From: Haloprofundus halophilus
GTDB lineage: Archaea; Halobacteriota; Halobacteria; Halobacteriales; Haloferacaceae
Assembly: GCF_003439925.1 (NCBI RefSeq)
Contig: NZ_QQRR01000002.1
Span: 248,001-312,000 of the forward strand
Length of the DNA: 64,000 nt
Direction: 5' to 3'
Shown here: positions 42,443 to 51,600 of the stretch, one piece after another
Numbering within the stretch: the stretch's first letter is position 1
Layout: each line of letters opens with the position of its first letter
Program-made: the position numbers and the translations under genes
Notes under the pieces: generated by a model
Database searches by the model: none
What the model saw: only the letters and a program-made list of their open reading frames with translations
Told to the model about the DNA's origin: nothing

Positions 42443-42625
42443 ATGCGTATCGAAACCACCTCGTGTCCCGACTGCGGGACGATCATCGCGGCGAACGTAC
42501 TCGAATCAGAACGCACGCTGAAGTGTCCCGGACTCGGCTGCGGGCGAGTCCACCGCTTCACGGACCTCTCGGCAGACGTCCAGAGGCACTACGAGGCGAA
42601 TCACGACCGGTATCAGATGGAATAG
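42443..42625 (+). CDS. Small zinc-ribbon protein (60 aa)
   Basis: 60 residues from ATG 42443, one base after the rmlA stop. 'TTSCPDCGTIIAANVL' and 'LKCPGLGCGRVHRFTDL' give a CxxC...C-x4-C zinc ribbon; the C-terminus is 'HYEANHDRYQM'. Tight coupling to rmlA suggests a shared transcript. It could be a general haloarchaeal zinc-ribbon of unknown use. The nearby rhamnose genes do not normally need such a partner, so its presence is unexplained. Confidence 0.65.
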   Translation: MRIETTSCPDCGTIIAANVLESERTLKCPGLGCGRVHRFTDLSADVQRHYEANHDRYQME

Positions 42626-42640
42626 AGAGTAGCGATTGGA

Positions 42641-43519
42641 CTAAAGAATCGCTCGGAGATCTTCTTCGAGGGTCGGTTGAGGACGGTCGAGGAGCGACTC
42701 GACTTTCTTGACATCTAGGCAGGTGTGTCGAGGACGCTCGGCGTCTCGCTCGACATCGGCCAATGCACTTTTCGATATCTTCTCCGTCGACTCGCCGACT
42801 ATATCTGCCATTGTCAGTCCGATTTCGTACGGGCTGACACAGGAACTGGACGCAACATGGACGACGCCGGATGCGTCGAGGCTGAGTAGATCGAAGATGG
42901 TTTCGGCGACGTGTCCAGCACGGCTCGGAGTCACGTGCTGATCGGCAAACAGGGGAAGTGAATCGCCCGCATCCAGTTGCTCGCGGACCCAACTGGGAAA
43001 GCCTTCCAGCCTTCCGGAGTCCCCACGTTGGCCGTAGACGAACGAGAGACGCACGACGAGCGCCTCGGAGTGACTCTCTTGCACTCGCTGTTCGCCGAGA
43101 CGCTTTGACCGTCCATACGCCTGAATCGGGTTCGTGCCCGACGCTTCCTCGTACGACTGCGACGCCCGTCCGTTGAAGACGTAGTCGGTCGAAACGTGAA
43201 CGAAGTCCACGTCGTGATCGGCAGCGCACTCGGCGAGTCGGCCGGGCGCACGGCCGTTGACCTCGCGGGCGCGCTCGGGACGCGCTTCGCATCCGTCGAC
43301 GTCGGTCATCGCCGCGCAGTTGACGACGACATCAGGTTCGTACTCTACCAGCAGACCGATGAAGTCCTCGGTGTCTGTTACATCGTACTGAACCAGTTCC
43401 GTCTCGAACTCCGGTGCTTGGCTGTGGAACGCGGCGACGACTGCTCGTCCTCTATCCATTGCCTCGGCGGTGACACTACTTCCGAGCAAGCCGCCAGCGC
43501 CCAGCACTAATACGGTCAC
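42641..43519 (-). CDS. rmlD: dTDP-4-dehydrorhamnose reductase
   Basis: 292 residues from GTG 43519. Short-chain reductase fold with NAD(P)H-binding 'VLVLGAGGLLGSSVTAEAM', 'PDVVVNCAAMTDVDGCEARP' and the YxxxK motif in 'AYGRSKRLGEQRV'; 'DYVFNGRASQSYEEASGTNP' is the classical RmlD substrate segment. It completes dTDP-L-rhamnose from the RmlC product. It is transcribed against rmlC-rmlA and divergently from rmlB, 57 bases apart, so a single short promoter region serves both directions. Confidence 0.93.
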   Translation of the reverse strand: MTVLVLGAGGLLGSSVTAEAMDRGRAVVAAFHSQAPEFETELVQYDVTDTEDFIGLLVEYEPDVVVNCAAMTDVDGCEARPERAREVNGRAPGRLAECAADHDVDFVHVSTDYVFNGRASQSYEEASGTNPIQAYGRSKRLGEQRVQESHSEALVVRLSFVYGQRGDSGRLEGFPSWVREQLDAGDSLPLFADQHVTPSRAGHVAETIFDLLSLDASGVVHVASSSCVSPYEIGLTMADIVGESTEKISKSALADVERDAERPRHTCLDVKKVESLLDRPQPTLEEDLRAIL

Positions 43520-43576
43520 TGTACGCTGACCGACGCCGAGCGTAAACTAAATCCCCACCGGTTGAATGCATCCGCT

Positions 43577-44497
43577 ATGCAACTTCTCGTAACCGGCGCT
43601 GCGGGCTTTATCGGCTCGAATTATGTCCGTCACGTCCTCGACGAAACTGATGCTGACGTGACGACGCTCGACGCACTCACGTATGCGGGCAACAGGAGAA
43701 ATCTCGACGGTGTGGACGAGAGCCGCCATACGTTCGTCGAGGGCGACATCACCGACCGCAAACTGGTCGACGACCTCGTCGCAGACGCCGATATCGTAGT
43801 GAATTTCGCGGCTGAGTCACACGTCGACCGCTCGATCGAAGGTGCGAGACAGTTCGTCGACACTAATGTCGCCGGCACGCAAACACTTCTCGAAGCGGCA
43901 CAAGAGCACGGAGTCGACCGATTCGTTCAGATTTCGACCGACGAGGTGTACGGCGAGATCGCCGATGGTACCTTCGATGAACACGACCGCCTCGACCCGC
44001 GAAATCCCTACGCGGCGACGAAGGCGAGCGCTGACCACCTAGCGCTGTCGTACTACGAGACACACGACGTCCCAGTGGTCATCACGCGTTCATCGAACAA
44101 CTTCGGTCCGAGACAGCATCCGGAGAAACTGATTCCGAAACTGATTCGGCGAGCGACGCGCGGCGAAGCACTTCCAATCTACGGCGACGGCTCGAACGTC
44201 CGCGAGTGGACCTACGTAACTGATAACTGCCGCGCCGTCGATCTCGTTCGCCAAAGGGGCACTCTCGGAGAAATATACAACATCGGGAGCGGCGACGAGC
44301 GGACGAATCTAGATGTCGCCCGTGCTGTCGTCGACGCGGTCGACGCAGACGACGAGCTCATCGAATTCGTGGAGGACCGGCCCGGTCACGACCGACGGTA
44401 TGCGCTCGATTCTTCGAAGGTCCGAAGCCTCGGCTGGCGTCCGGAGGTGTCGTTCACAGAGGGGCTCGAACGAGCCGTAGAGTTTTATTCCGAGTAG
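43577..44497 (+). CDS. rmlB: dTDP-glucose 4,6-dehydratase
   Basis: 306 residues from ATG 43577. Extended SDR with 'LLVTGAAGFIGSNYVRHVLD', 'VNFAAESHVDRSIEGARQFV' (the typical RmlB H-V-D-R-S-I), 'FVQISTDEVYGEI', the catalytic 'NPYAATKASADHLALSYYET' and 'TRSSNNFGPRQHPEKLIPKL'. It converts dTDP-glucose to the 4-keto-6-deoxy intermediate. With rmlC, rmlA and rmlD, all four enzymes of dTDP-L-rhamnose are present within 3.6 kb, as in the Haloferax agl11-14 set. Confidence 0.95.
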   Translation: MQLLVTGAAGFIGSNYVRHVLDETDADVTTLDALTYAGNRRNLDGVDESRHTFVEGDITDRKLVDDLVADADIVVNFAAESHVDRSIEGARQFVDTNVAGTQTLLEAAQEHGVDRFVQISTDEVYGEIADGTFDEHDRLDPRNPYAATKASADHLALSYYETHDVPVVITRSSNNFGPRQHPEKLIPKLIRRATRGEALPIYGDGSNVREWTYVTDNCRAVDLVRQRGTLGEIYNIGSGDERTNLDVARAVVDAVDADDELIEFVEDRPGHDRRYALDSSKVRSLGWRPEVSFTEGLERAVEFYSE

Positions 44498-44550
44498 CCT
44501 CGGCCGCCTCCTGTGCTTATGTGTGGATGCGGAATCCGAAGACGGAACGC

Positions 44551-44562
44551 TTTACCCAGAGG
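44551..44562 (+). promoter_or_regulatory. Shared upstream 12-mer, copy 1
   Basis: tttacccagagg, about 42 bases before the GTG of the DUF4330 gene, followed by an AT-rich stretch (cgtaaatccatac) that may be the TATA region. The same 12 bases occur at 46355-46366, upstream of the wHTH gene. A common activator or repressor site is possible. Confidence 0.4.
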
Positions 44563-44603
44563 CGTAAATCCATACTGCCAATGTTCCAATCGGGTGATTC
44601 TCC

Positions 44604-45716
44604 GTGCAACTAATCGACGACGAAGGCGACCTCTTCGGCCTCCTCAACGTCGTCGACGCCCTCGCAATCCTCCTCGTCATCGCAGTCGTCGCCGCCGGCA
44701 GCGCCTTCGTCCTCGCAGACGAGCCCGAACAAGCCTCCGAACCCAACACCGAGACCCGGTACGCCACCCTTGACCTCGGCACACAGCCAAGCTACGTAGC
44801 CGAGCTGCTCTCCGAGGGTGACACCACCGCGCTCTCCGAGACCGACGAACTCTCGATAACCGACGTCTACGCCATCGAAAGCAACTCCACCGACCAGCAA
44901 CGCGTCTTCGTCCGCGTCGGACTCGTGGGCGAACCTACCGACGACGGCAGCATCACCTACGACGGCGACCTCCCGCGTGTCGGCCGCGGACTCTCTATCG
45001 TGACGGACGACTACCAGACGACCGGCACGATTACCGCCGTCGGCGAGGAGAACCCCGAGCTCCCGATCGTGGACACTCCGGTCCTCCTGCGCGCGACCGT
45101 CGCGACCGACACCGCCGAAGCCATCGAACCCGGCGACGAGTACGAAGTCGACGGCCGGACCGTCGGCACCGTCGAATCCGTCGCCGCCTACGGTACCGAC
45201 GATCCCGAGCGCAAGCGCGTCTACGTCGGCGTTACCTACCGCGCGCTGCGGTTGAGCGACGACCTGCACGTAGGCGGGACGCGTCTACACGAGAACGCTC
45301 CCCTCTCGTTCGAAACCGACGCGTACGACTTCGACGGCACCGTCGCTCGCGTAGGGGCAACCGAACAGCGCGGCGAGTCCGCTACTCGGACCGTCCGGCT
45401 CGAGATGGAAAACGTGGATCCGGCCCTTGCCGACAGCCTCGACGCGGGTATGACGGAGCGCGTGCGCGGGGAGACCGTCGCCGAACTGACACGCGTCAAC
45501 GTCGAGCCGGCGGCGGTCGTCGTTACCGGCGAAGACGGCCAGATCTACCAACGTGAACACCCAGTCGAGAAGGACGTCTCGATGACTGCCCGACTAGCGG
45601 TCCAAGAGAGTTCTACCGGTATCACGTTCAAGGGTGAGCGCCTCCGGCAGGGCGAGGAGACCGTCCTCGACCTCGGGACCGTAACCGTCCGCGTGACTGT
45701 CGTCCAGGTCGAGTGA
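44604..45716 (+). CDS. DUF4330 membrane-anchored protein
   Basis: 370 residues from GTG 44604. A short N-terminal cytosolic start 'LIDDEGDLFGLLNVVDALA', one transmembrane helix ('ILLVIAVVAAGSAFVLA'), then about 330 acidic extracellular residues in repeated beta segments ('DEYEVDGRTVGTVESVAAYG', 'GTVARVGATEQRGESATRTV'). The 'D..G.LFGR.N..D' N-terminus is the DUF4330 signature. In haloarchaea DUF4330 proteins are frequent next to glycan or secretion genes; function unknown. The following gene starts 4 bases after its stop. Confidence 0.8.
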   Translation: MQLIDDEGDLFGLLNVVDALAILLVIAVVAAGSAFVLADEPEQASEPNTETRYATLDLGTQPSYVAELLSEGDTTALSETDELSITDVYAIESNSTDQQRVFVRVGLVGEPTDDGSITYDGDLPRVGRGLSIVTDDYQTTGTITAVGEENPELPIVDTPVLLRATVATDTAEAIEPGDEYEVDGRTVGTVESVAAYGTDDPERKRVYVGVTYRALRLSDDLHVGGTRLHENAPLSFETDAYDFDGTVARVGATEQRGESATRTVRLEMENVDPALADSLDAGMTERVRGETVAELTRVNVEPAAVVVTGEDGQIYQREHPVEKDVSMTARLAVQESSTGITFKGERLRQGEETVLDLGTVTVRVTVVQVE

Positions 45717-45720
45717 CGAG

Positions 45721-46227
45721 GTGACTGAGATGACCGAATCTACCGAATCCGAGTCGAACTCCTCGTTCGGCACGGCGCTGTCGGGATCCCGCATCGTCCG
45801 CGCCGCCCGAAGCGCGGCGGACCGACTCGGTGTAATCGCCGACCGCGCTCGACCCCTCGTGATGAACTCCTATCTCTACCGCTGGCTCACCGCCGAACCC
45901 GATCCAGAGGTAATCGTCATCGACCTTCGGGAGACGTACACCGTCGGGCCGTTCGTTCGATTGCTCGACCGACTCGCCCCTCCTATCCGGCGCGCGTTCG
46001 AGTACTCCGCCGTCGGCAGGCTTGCAGTCGCGGTGAGTAGTCGTCTCGTTACCGGGGGTGAGCGCGTCGCCGAGACGCGTCTCGGCAAACTGGTCGTCGC
46101 GGCTTTGGAACCACCAAAACACCCCCGAGAGCGAGTACCACGAACGCAGACGGCTAATGAGAACGATGTAGAGACGAGCCAGTCCGATATAACGCGCTCA
46201 TCGGAGCACACATCGCAACGAGAGTAG
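45721..46227 (+). CDS. Unknown protein following DUF4330
   Basis: 168 residues (GTG 45721 or ATG 45730). The N- and C-terminal thirds are low-complexity and acidic. The middle, 'ADRARPLVMNSYLYRWLTAE', 'PDPEVIVIDLRETYTVGPF' and 'RRAFEYSAVGRLAVAVSSRL', looks folded, with amphipathic helices that may lie on the membrane. Its start 4 bases after the DUF4330 stop suggests joint expression and possibly a complex with that protein. No family recognised. Confidence 0.6.
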   Translation: MTEMTESTESESNSSFGTALSGSRIVRAARSAADRLGVIADRARPLVMNSYLYRWLTAEPDPEVIVIDLRETYTVGPFVRLLDRLAPPIRRAFEYSAVGRLAVAVSSRLVTGGERVAETRLGKLVVAALEPPKHPRERVPRTQTANENDVETSQSDITRSSEHTSQRE

Positions 46228-46354
46228 AGTGAACACGAAACGTACGCGAACCGTTCGCGAACTGCGTCACGGAACCGACCCGACCGAGGTGGTACTATCG
46301 TTCGAAATCCGACCTCCAAACCGAACTCAGCCGTGACCCACCAGCCTCAGTAAT

Positions 46355-46366
46355 TTTACCCAGAGG
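46355..46366 (+). promoter_or_regulatory. Shared upstream 12-mer, copy 2
   Basis: tttacccagagg, identical to 44551-44562. It is followed by a TATA-like tttatt at 46370-46375, about 26-31 bases before ATG 46401, so transcription may start almost at the start codon. Confidence 0.45.
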
Positions 46367-46400
46367 TAGATTTATTGCGACTAGGCCGCTACAGGAGGAC

Positions 46401-46922
46401 ATGTCTCACTCCGACCCCGGCGTCGACGCCTGGAAGGAGCACACGAGCGCCTTCGACAGAGTCCGGTCCGTCGCACAGACGGTCTCGGAACCCCGACCGG
46501 CGTCGTGGATCGCCGACGAAGCCGCGGTTTCGGAGAACACTGCTCGCGGACACCTGCGACGGCTCGTCGAGATGAACGTCCTCCTCGCGTTCGATCGTGA
46601 CGGCGGCACCACGTACGCTCCCGACCCCCTCCACACCCGACATCAGACGCTTCGCGAACTCCTCGACGAGTACGACCACGAGGGTCTGATCGCTCTGAAG
46701 GAGTCTCTCCAGACCCATATCGAAACGTGGCGCGACGAATACGGTGTCGCCTCACCCGAAGAACTCCGCACGCTGGCCGCCGACACCGAAACCGCCGAGG
46801 AGACAGCGACTGTTCGTCGGACGGCCAACGACTGGGCACTCACCGAATACCGACTCGATATCGTCGAGGAGGCGATCAACAATTACGCGACGTACAGCCG
46901 TCGCGGGACGGCCTCCGCGTAG
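46401..46922 (+). CDS. Winged-helix protein (DUF7342-type), second pair
   Basis: 173 residues. The wHTH is 'ASWIADEAAVSENTARGHLR', then 'RLVEMNVLLAFDRDGGTTYA' (wing). A helical region contains 'IEEAINNYATYSRRG'-like ends and 'LRELLDEYDHEGLIALKESL'. It is related in plan to the protein at 10711: wHTH, helical middle, acidic linker. An aggagg lies two bases before the ATG, too close for a normal site if the transcript is leaderless. A TumE-like gene follows after 3 bases. It is probably the regulator or antitoxin of the pair. Confidence 0.65.
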   Translation: MSHSDPGVDAWKEHTSAFDRVRSVAQTVSEPRPASWIADEAAVSENTARGHLRRLVEMNVLLAFDRDGGTTYAPDPLHTRHQTLRELLDEYDHEGLIALKESLQTHIETWRDEYGVASPEELRTLAADTETAEETATVRRTANDWALTEYRLDIVEEAINNYATYSRRGTASA

Positions 46923-46925
46923 TTC

Positions 46926-47384
46926 ATGGACGAGGGAGGCCCAACAGATCCGACGTACAATCCCGCAGCGGCGTCTCACCGAGCGCTCCGTGAGATTAGA
47001 CGTGAACTCGAACGCCATCCGGCCGTCGCGCACGCTCAGGGCTTCCCTCCGGACTCGCACGCTCGGGTCGAAGCTCGGCTCGATCCGGCTCTGTTCGGCG
47101 TCGACATCGACTCTGCCACGCTCACCGTGCGTTGGTTCGCCGGCGAAACGTCCGACGACCCTCCCGAGTTCTCCATCCACTACAGCGACGAGAGAGGAGT
47201 CGACTTCGGGTGGCACCACGAGCCGAACCCCCATGTCGAGGGGTGGGGTCACTACCAAGAGCGGACCGATTCGACGGCGGAGTACGTCTACGAACCCCAT
47301 CTCTTCTCGACGTTCGTTCCGTCGCGGGTCATCTGGGAGACGCTGTCCCTCCTCGAAGATGTCGTCTCTACCGTGGATCGCTGA
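46926..47384 (+). CDS. TumE-like (DUF6516-type) putative toxin, second pair
   Basis: 152 residues, starting 3 bases after the wHTH gene. Shared with the protein at 11259 are the beta strands 'ATLTVRWFAGETSDD' and 'FSIHYSDERGVDFGWHHEP', then 'NPHVEGWGHYQERTD' and the C-terminal helix 'VIWETLSLLEDVVSTV'. The conserved W/H-x-x-P-N-P-H segment is the best candidate for an active or binding site. A toxin role rests on similarity in layout to TumE systems, not on a demonstrated match. It lies inside the glycan locus, so it may stabilise the imported region. Confidence 0.55.
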   Translation: MDEGGPTDPTYNPAAASHRALREIRRELERHPAVAHAQGFPPDSHARVEARLDPALFGVDIDSATLTVRWFAGETSDDPPEFSIHYSDERGVDFGWHHEPNPHVEGWGHYQERTDSTAEYVYEPHLFSTFVPSRVIWETLSLLEDVVSTVDR

Positions 47385-47567
47385 GAGAGCGATCGCCTGT
47401 TGTTGCCGGGGTTCACTGACTCTCTTTCGACAACCGAGCGTCAGCCGTTGAACGAAAAGTCTGCGACCATTTCTCTCGACGACGTGCTTCCGCAGCCCGA
47501 GACACCCGAGCGCGTCTGACCCCTACACCGACCGACCACCAGCGACCGACTGGCCGAGACTGGACAG

Positions 47568-48554
47568 TTACGACGACTGCACGAGCGGCTCGTACCACTC
47601 TCGATTCGCGTCGTACCACTCGATGAACTCCTCGACACCCTCCTCGATCGACCGCGACGGTGCGTAGCCGAGTAACTCTCGCGCCTTCTCGACGGACGCA
47701 TGAGTGTGCTCCGCGTCGGCCTGGCGAGCGTCCTCGTAGACGATGTCCAGTTCGGGTGCGAGTCGATTTCGAACGGTCTCCGCCAACTCCCGAATCGAGA
47801 TATTGTCACTGCTACCGACGTTCAACACGTCACCGTCCGCGGCGTCGGTCGTCAAGAGCAACCGATTCGCGTCCACGATATCTTCGACGTAGGTGAAGTC
47901 TCGCGTCTGGGTTCCGTCGCCGTAGATAACCGGTGGCTCCCCGTTGTAGCAGCGGGAGACGAAGTTAGAGATGGCCATGTTCGGCCGCATCCGCGGTCCG
48001 TAGACCGTGAAATAGCGGAGACACACTGTCGGCAAATCGTGTAGCTCGTCGTAGACGCGAGCGTAGTGCTCGCCCGCCAGCTTCGATACTCCATAGGGGC
48101 TCACCGGTTCTGTCGGATGTTCTTCGGTGTAGGGAAGCGACTGCGGTTTCCCGTAGACCGACGACGAACTCGCCAGGATGACGCGGCGTGTTTCGCTTTG
48201 CGCAGCCGACTCCAGCACGTTTACCAATCCCCCGAGATTGATGTCGGTCACCTTACGCGGTTCGTCGACGCTGGTCCGGACCCCGGCTTGCGCCGCCTGG
48301 TGGACGACGACCTCGGCGTCGGCGACGAGATCCGAGACGAGTTCGGCATCGCGTACGTCACCCTCGACCAATTCGTAGGTTCCCTCGCAATCGGCGACGG
48401 CCGTTCGGCACCGCTCGACCGTTTGCCGCTTAATCCCGAGATCGTAAAACGGCTCGAAGTTGTCGAGAGTAGTGACGTTGTGGCCGTCCTCGACAAAGGC
48501 TTCCGCCAAATGGCCACCGATAAACCCAGCGCCACCAGTGACGAGTATTCGCAT
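47568..48554 (-). CDS. NAD-dependent sugar epimerase/dehydratase (GalE-like)
   Basis: 328 residues from ATG 48554. Extended SDR: 'ILVTGGAGFIGGHLAEAF', 'VVHQAAQAGVRTSVDEPRKV', 'VILASSSSVYGKPQSLPYTE', the catalytic 'PYGVSKLAGEHYARVYDEL' and 'LRYFTVYGPRMRPNMAISNF'. The V-Y-G-P-R-x-R-P-x-M-A signature is that of UDP-glucuronate/UDP-glucose 4-epimerases. It would supply UDP-galactose-type or galacturonic-type donors. It sits 55 bases downstream of the STT3-like gene in the same direction and is probably co-transcribed with it. Confidence 0.92.
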   Translation of the reverse strand: MRILVTGGAGFIGGHLAEAFVEDGHNVTTLDNFEPFYDLGIKRQTVERCRTAVADCEGTYELVEGDVRDAELVSDLVADAEVVVHQAAQAGVRTSVDEPRKVTDINLGGLVNVLESAAQSETRRVILASSSSVYGKPQSLPYTEEHPTEPVSPYGVSKLAGEHYARVYDELHDLPTVCLRYFTVYGPRMRPNMAISNFVSRCYNGEPPVIYGDGTQTRDFTYVEDIVDANRLLLTTDAADGDVLNVGSSDNISIRELAETVRNRLAPELDIVYEDARQADAEHTHASVEKARELLGYAPSRSIEEGVEEFIEWYDANREWYEPLVQSS

Positions 48555-48609
48555 CGCTCGGGGCGAATACCTCAATTGCTATAAGGACTCCGAGACACAA
48601 ACGAATGGA

Positions 48610-51600
48610 TTAGCTCGTGAAGCGTTCGTACATTTGAGTAACCACTTCCGACGTGATCGCTCGCTGCTGAATCTCAGCCTGATCAAGACGGCCCTTGAAC
48701 TGTCGAACGCCGTTCGATGAGGATCCGATTGCGACTCGGTTCGGCGGTGTAACTTGCCCTGTGAACTCTCTCTGCTGGACAATGTCGGCGTCAACGTGCA
48801 ATCGTACTTCTTCCCCATTCCAGACAACCACGATATGATGCCATTTGGCGTCGTCAATAGTCGGTCCCGCAACTGTAGTGACGTCCGATCCATTACCGAG
48901 CGCCGCAACGACCTTTCCTCGTCCAAGCGCTAGTTGGTAACCCTCAGTGTCATTGTACGCGCTATTGTTTGCGTTCGCAACAAGTCGCGGGAACTCCAAC
49001 TTCTCTCGATAGTCAACTTCCTCATCCGTCCGAACCCACACTGACACAGTAAGCCCATTTTCACCATTCAACGCCTCTGCATTCGGAATCGTCACCGACC
49101 CACTGCCGTCGAACTCCAGCGCGTACCCGTCGACACCCTCGGTCCACGATACACCGTCAGCGTACCCGTGATGGCCACCCTCCGAATCGAACACGTACTG
49201 CCCACGTCCTTCTTCGAACGACCACACCGCACGCGGACCCTTCTCCGACGAGAATCCACCAGACTGCACCACTTCCTCCGAAACCTGGTACCGCTCCCCA
49301 GCCAGTGAATACTCACCAGCATGCGGCACTCGAACCGCACACCACCCGTTCTCCGTCGGCTGTACCGACCGCTCGTACGTGACCGACTCACTTCCGACGT
49401 CCACCTCCGTCGTCACGGTCTGACTGTCTCCGTCGCCACGTCCGACGAGTATCGCACCGGGAACGAGACCGAACACCTTCTTCGAACCATCGGCACTCGA
49501 ATACAGGGCCTTGTAGTGGCCGATACCGGGCACTGACCCATCGCCGCCTCCGTACCGACCGTGCAACCGCGACTGCAGCGTCGCGCCGCCGCCATCACCG
49601 TCGCCACTGCCAGCGACACTAACTCCGTCCTCGGTCACGACGAACCCCACTCGATCTCGCAACCGCTCGTACCACTCCTCGCCATCGCTCGATCCGAGGA
49701 ACTCGCGATAATTACTAAACGCGAAGCCGTACGAATCCGAGTTCCCATTCACCAGATAGTTGTACGCCCGATTCCAGCTCCACTCGCTGAACACGTAATT
49801 CTCGGGATACTCCCACCCTTGCTCTTCCGAATACTCACGCATCCACATCGCTGCGTCGTACAATCCATCAGAAACAAGCAACTGCCCCGTCTTCACCGGA
49901 ATCTGGACGAAACTGAAGCTCCCGGCAAACAGCCCGAGTCCCAGAAGCGACATCGCCTCGCGACGCTCCGGACGCTCTAACCTCACCGTTTCGTTCGCCT
50001 TTTCACGCCCGTGCCGCCCTGACTCCACCTCGGCGAACGGCTTCGGCATCCGAACCGCGTCGATCTTCGCCGCCAGATGGATGAATCCCAAGCCAGCAAA
50101 GATCGCGACGAACACCGACAGCTCGCCGGCAAAGCGTAGCTGAATCAGCGCCAGCGCGAGGAAGTACCACGCGTACGTCGCCATTGCAAGCCACTCTGGT
50201 TCGTACTCCCGAGCGGCCCGCAGCACCGCCCACCCGGCGTACGGCAGTCCCAGGAGAACCAACAGCCCGAACGACAACAGCGGCCCGACGAGCGAACCCT
50301 GGTCGGCACTGACGAGCGACTGCGTCTCGACGATTCCCTCCGTCTCGAAGAGGAACTGAATCCCGCTCTGCAGTTCGGCTCCCAACTGCGGCACCACAAA
50401 TGGCAACACTCCGAAAACGACGACGCCCGCGACGACCTCTCCGCCGAGGAGCCTCTGTGCGGACCACTCCTGGCGCAGTGCCAGTTCGGCGACGCCCACC
50501 ACAGCGACAGCGCCGACGAACAACCCCGCGGGCGCGAACGCGACGGTCTCTCCGTGCCACCCCAGTGCGAAGTGTGCACCGGCGGTCAGCACGGCGGCGA
50601 GCGCCAACCCGCCGACCACACCGCTCAGCTCACGAACCGGCGACACCCCCGCTCGAACCGCCGTGGTCGCCCAGCCGACGACAATCAACCCAAGCGGCAG
50701 AATCAGCAACGGCCCGGCCTCCCACGCGAGCGTCTGTCCGGCGACGGCGACGCCGAACATCGCACTCCAAAACGCCATCCCCGCATCACGGCCGCGACTC
50801 GACCGCACGGCCAACGACACCAGCGCTGCCGCGGTCAGCGCCAGCCAGAAGTAGTCGAACGCGTGGTGGTCGGCGAATCCGAGACTCGTCCGGTAGGCGT
50901 GCGCAGGCACCAGCGCCAGCGCCAACACCGCGGCAAGTCCGACTCGTCTGTCGTCGGTCAGCCGAAGCGTCGTCAGATACACCAGCGCGCCGGTCAGCAC
51001 CGCGAAGACGACGGGATACACGGCGAGAACGACGCCCGAAGCACTCGCATCGCCGCCGAGCAACTCGGTCCAGAACCAGAGCGTAACGACCAACAGTGGC
51101 TCACCAGCGGTCACGCGCTGGGGCAACGACGCCAACGCGCCGAAGTCGAACGGCCCGCTCGTCTCCGCGGCCACCGTCTCGACGATGTACCGGTAGAAGT
51201 ACGGGTCGTTCGCCGAGAGGACGATAGCCCCCTCGCGGAACACCGCCGAAATCGAGATGAGTCGAAGCAGCGCGAGAAAGGCGAGCGCCCCCGCGAGCGC
51301 GAGCGCAGCGGTCCGGTCGACGCGCACGTTCGAGAGCGAAGGCATCGACGGCGTCGAAATCGACCGTGAAGACGCCGTCTCCGTCGCCCCCTCGTCACCG
51401 TCGAGCGCCGCACGAACCGCTGTGGGGTCGCTGACCCGGTAGCCACCGTCTCGCTTCTCGACGATCTCCGCGGCGACGATCTCGCCGAACAGTCCCGAGT
51501 CGACGTCTACGTCGTCGAACGTCCACGTGCCGCGTTCGTCGGCGGCGAGGATGGAGCGAAGCGCCGACTCGGCGTTCGGCCGCTCCGCGAGGAGGGCGTT

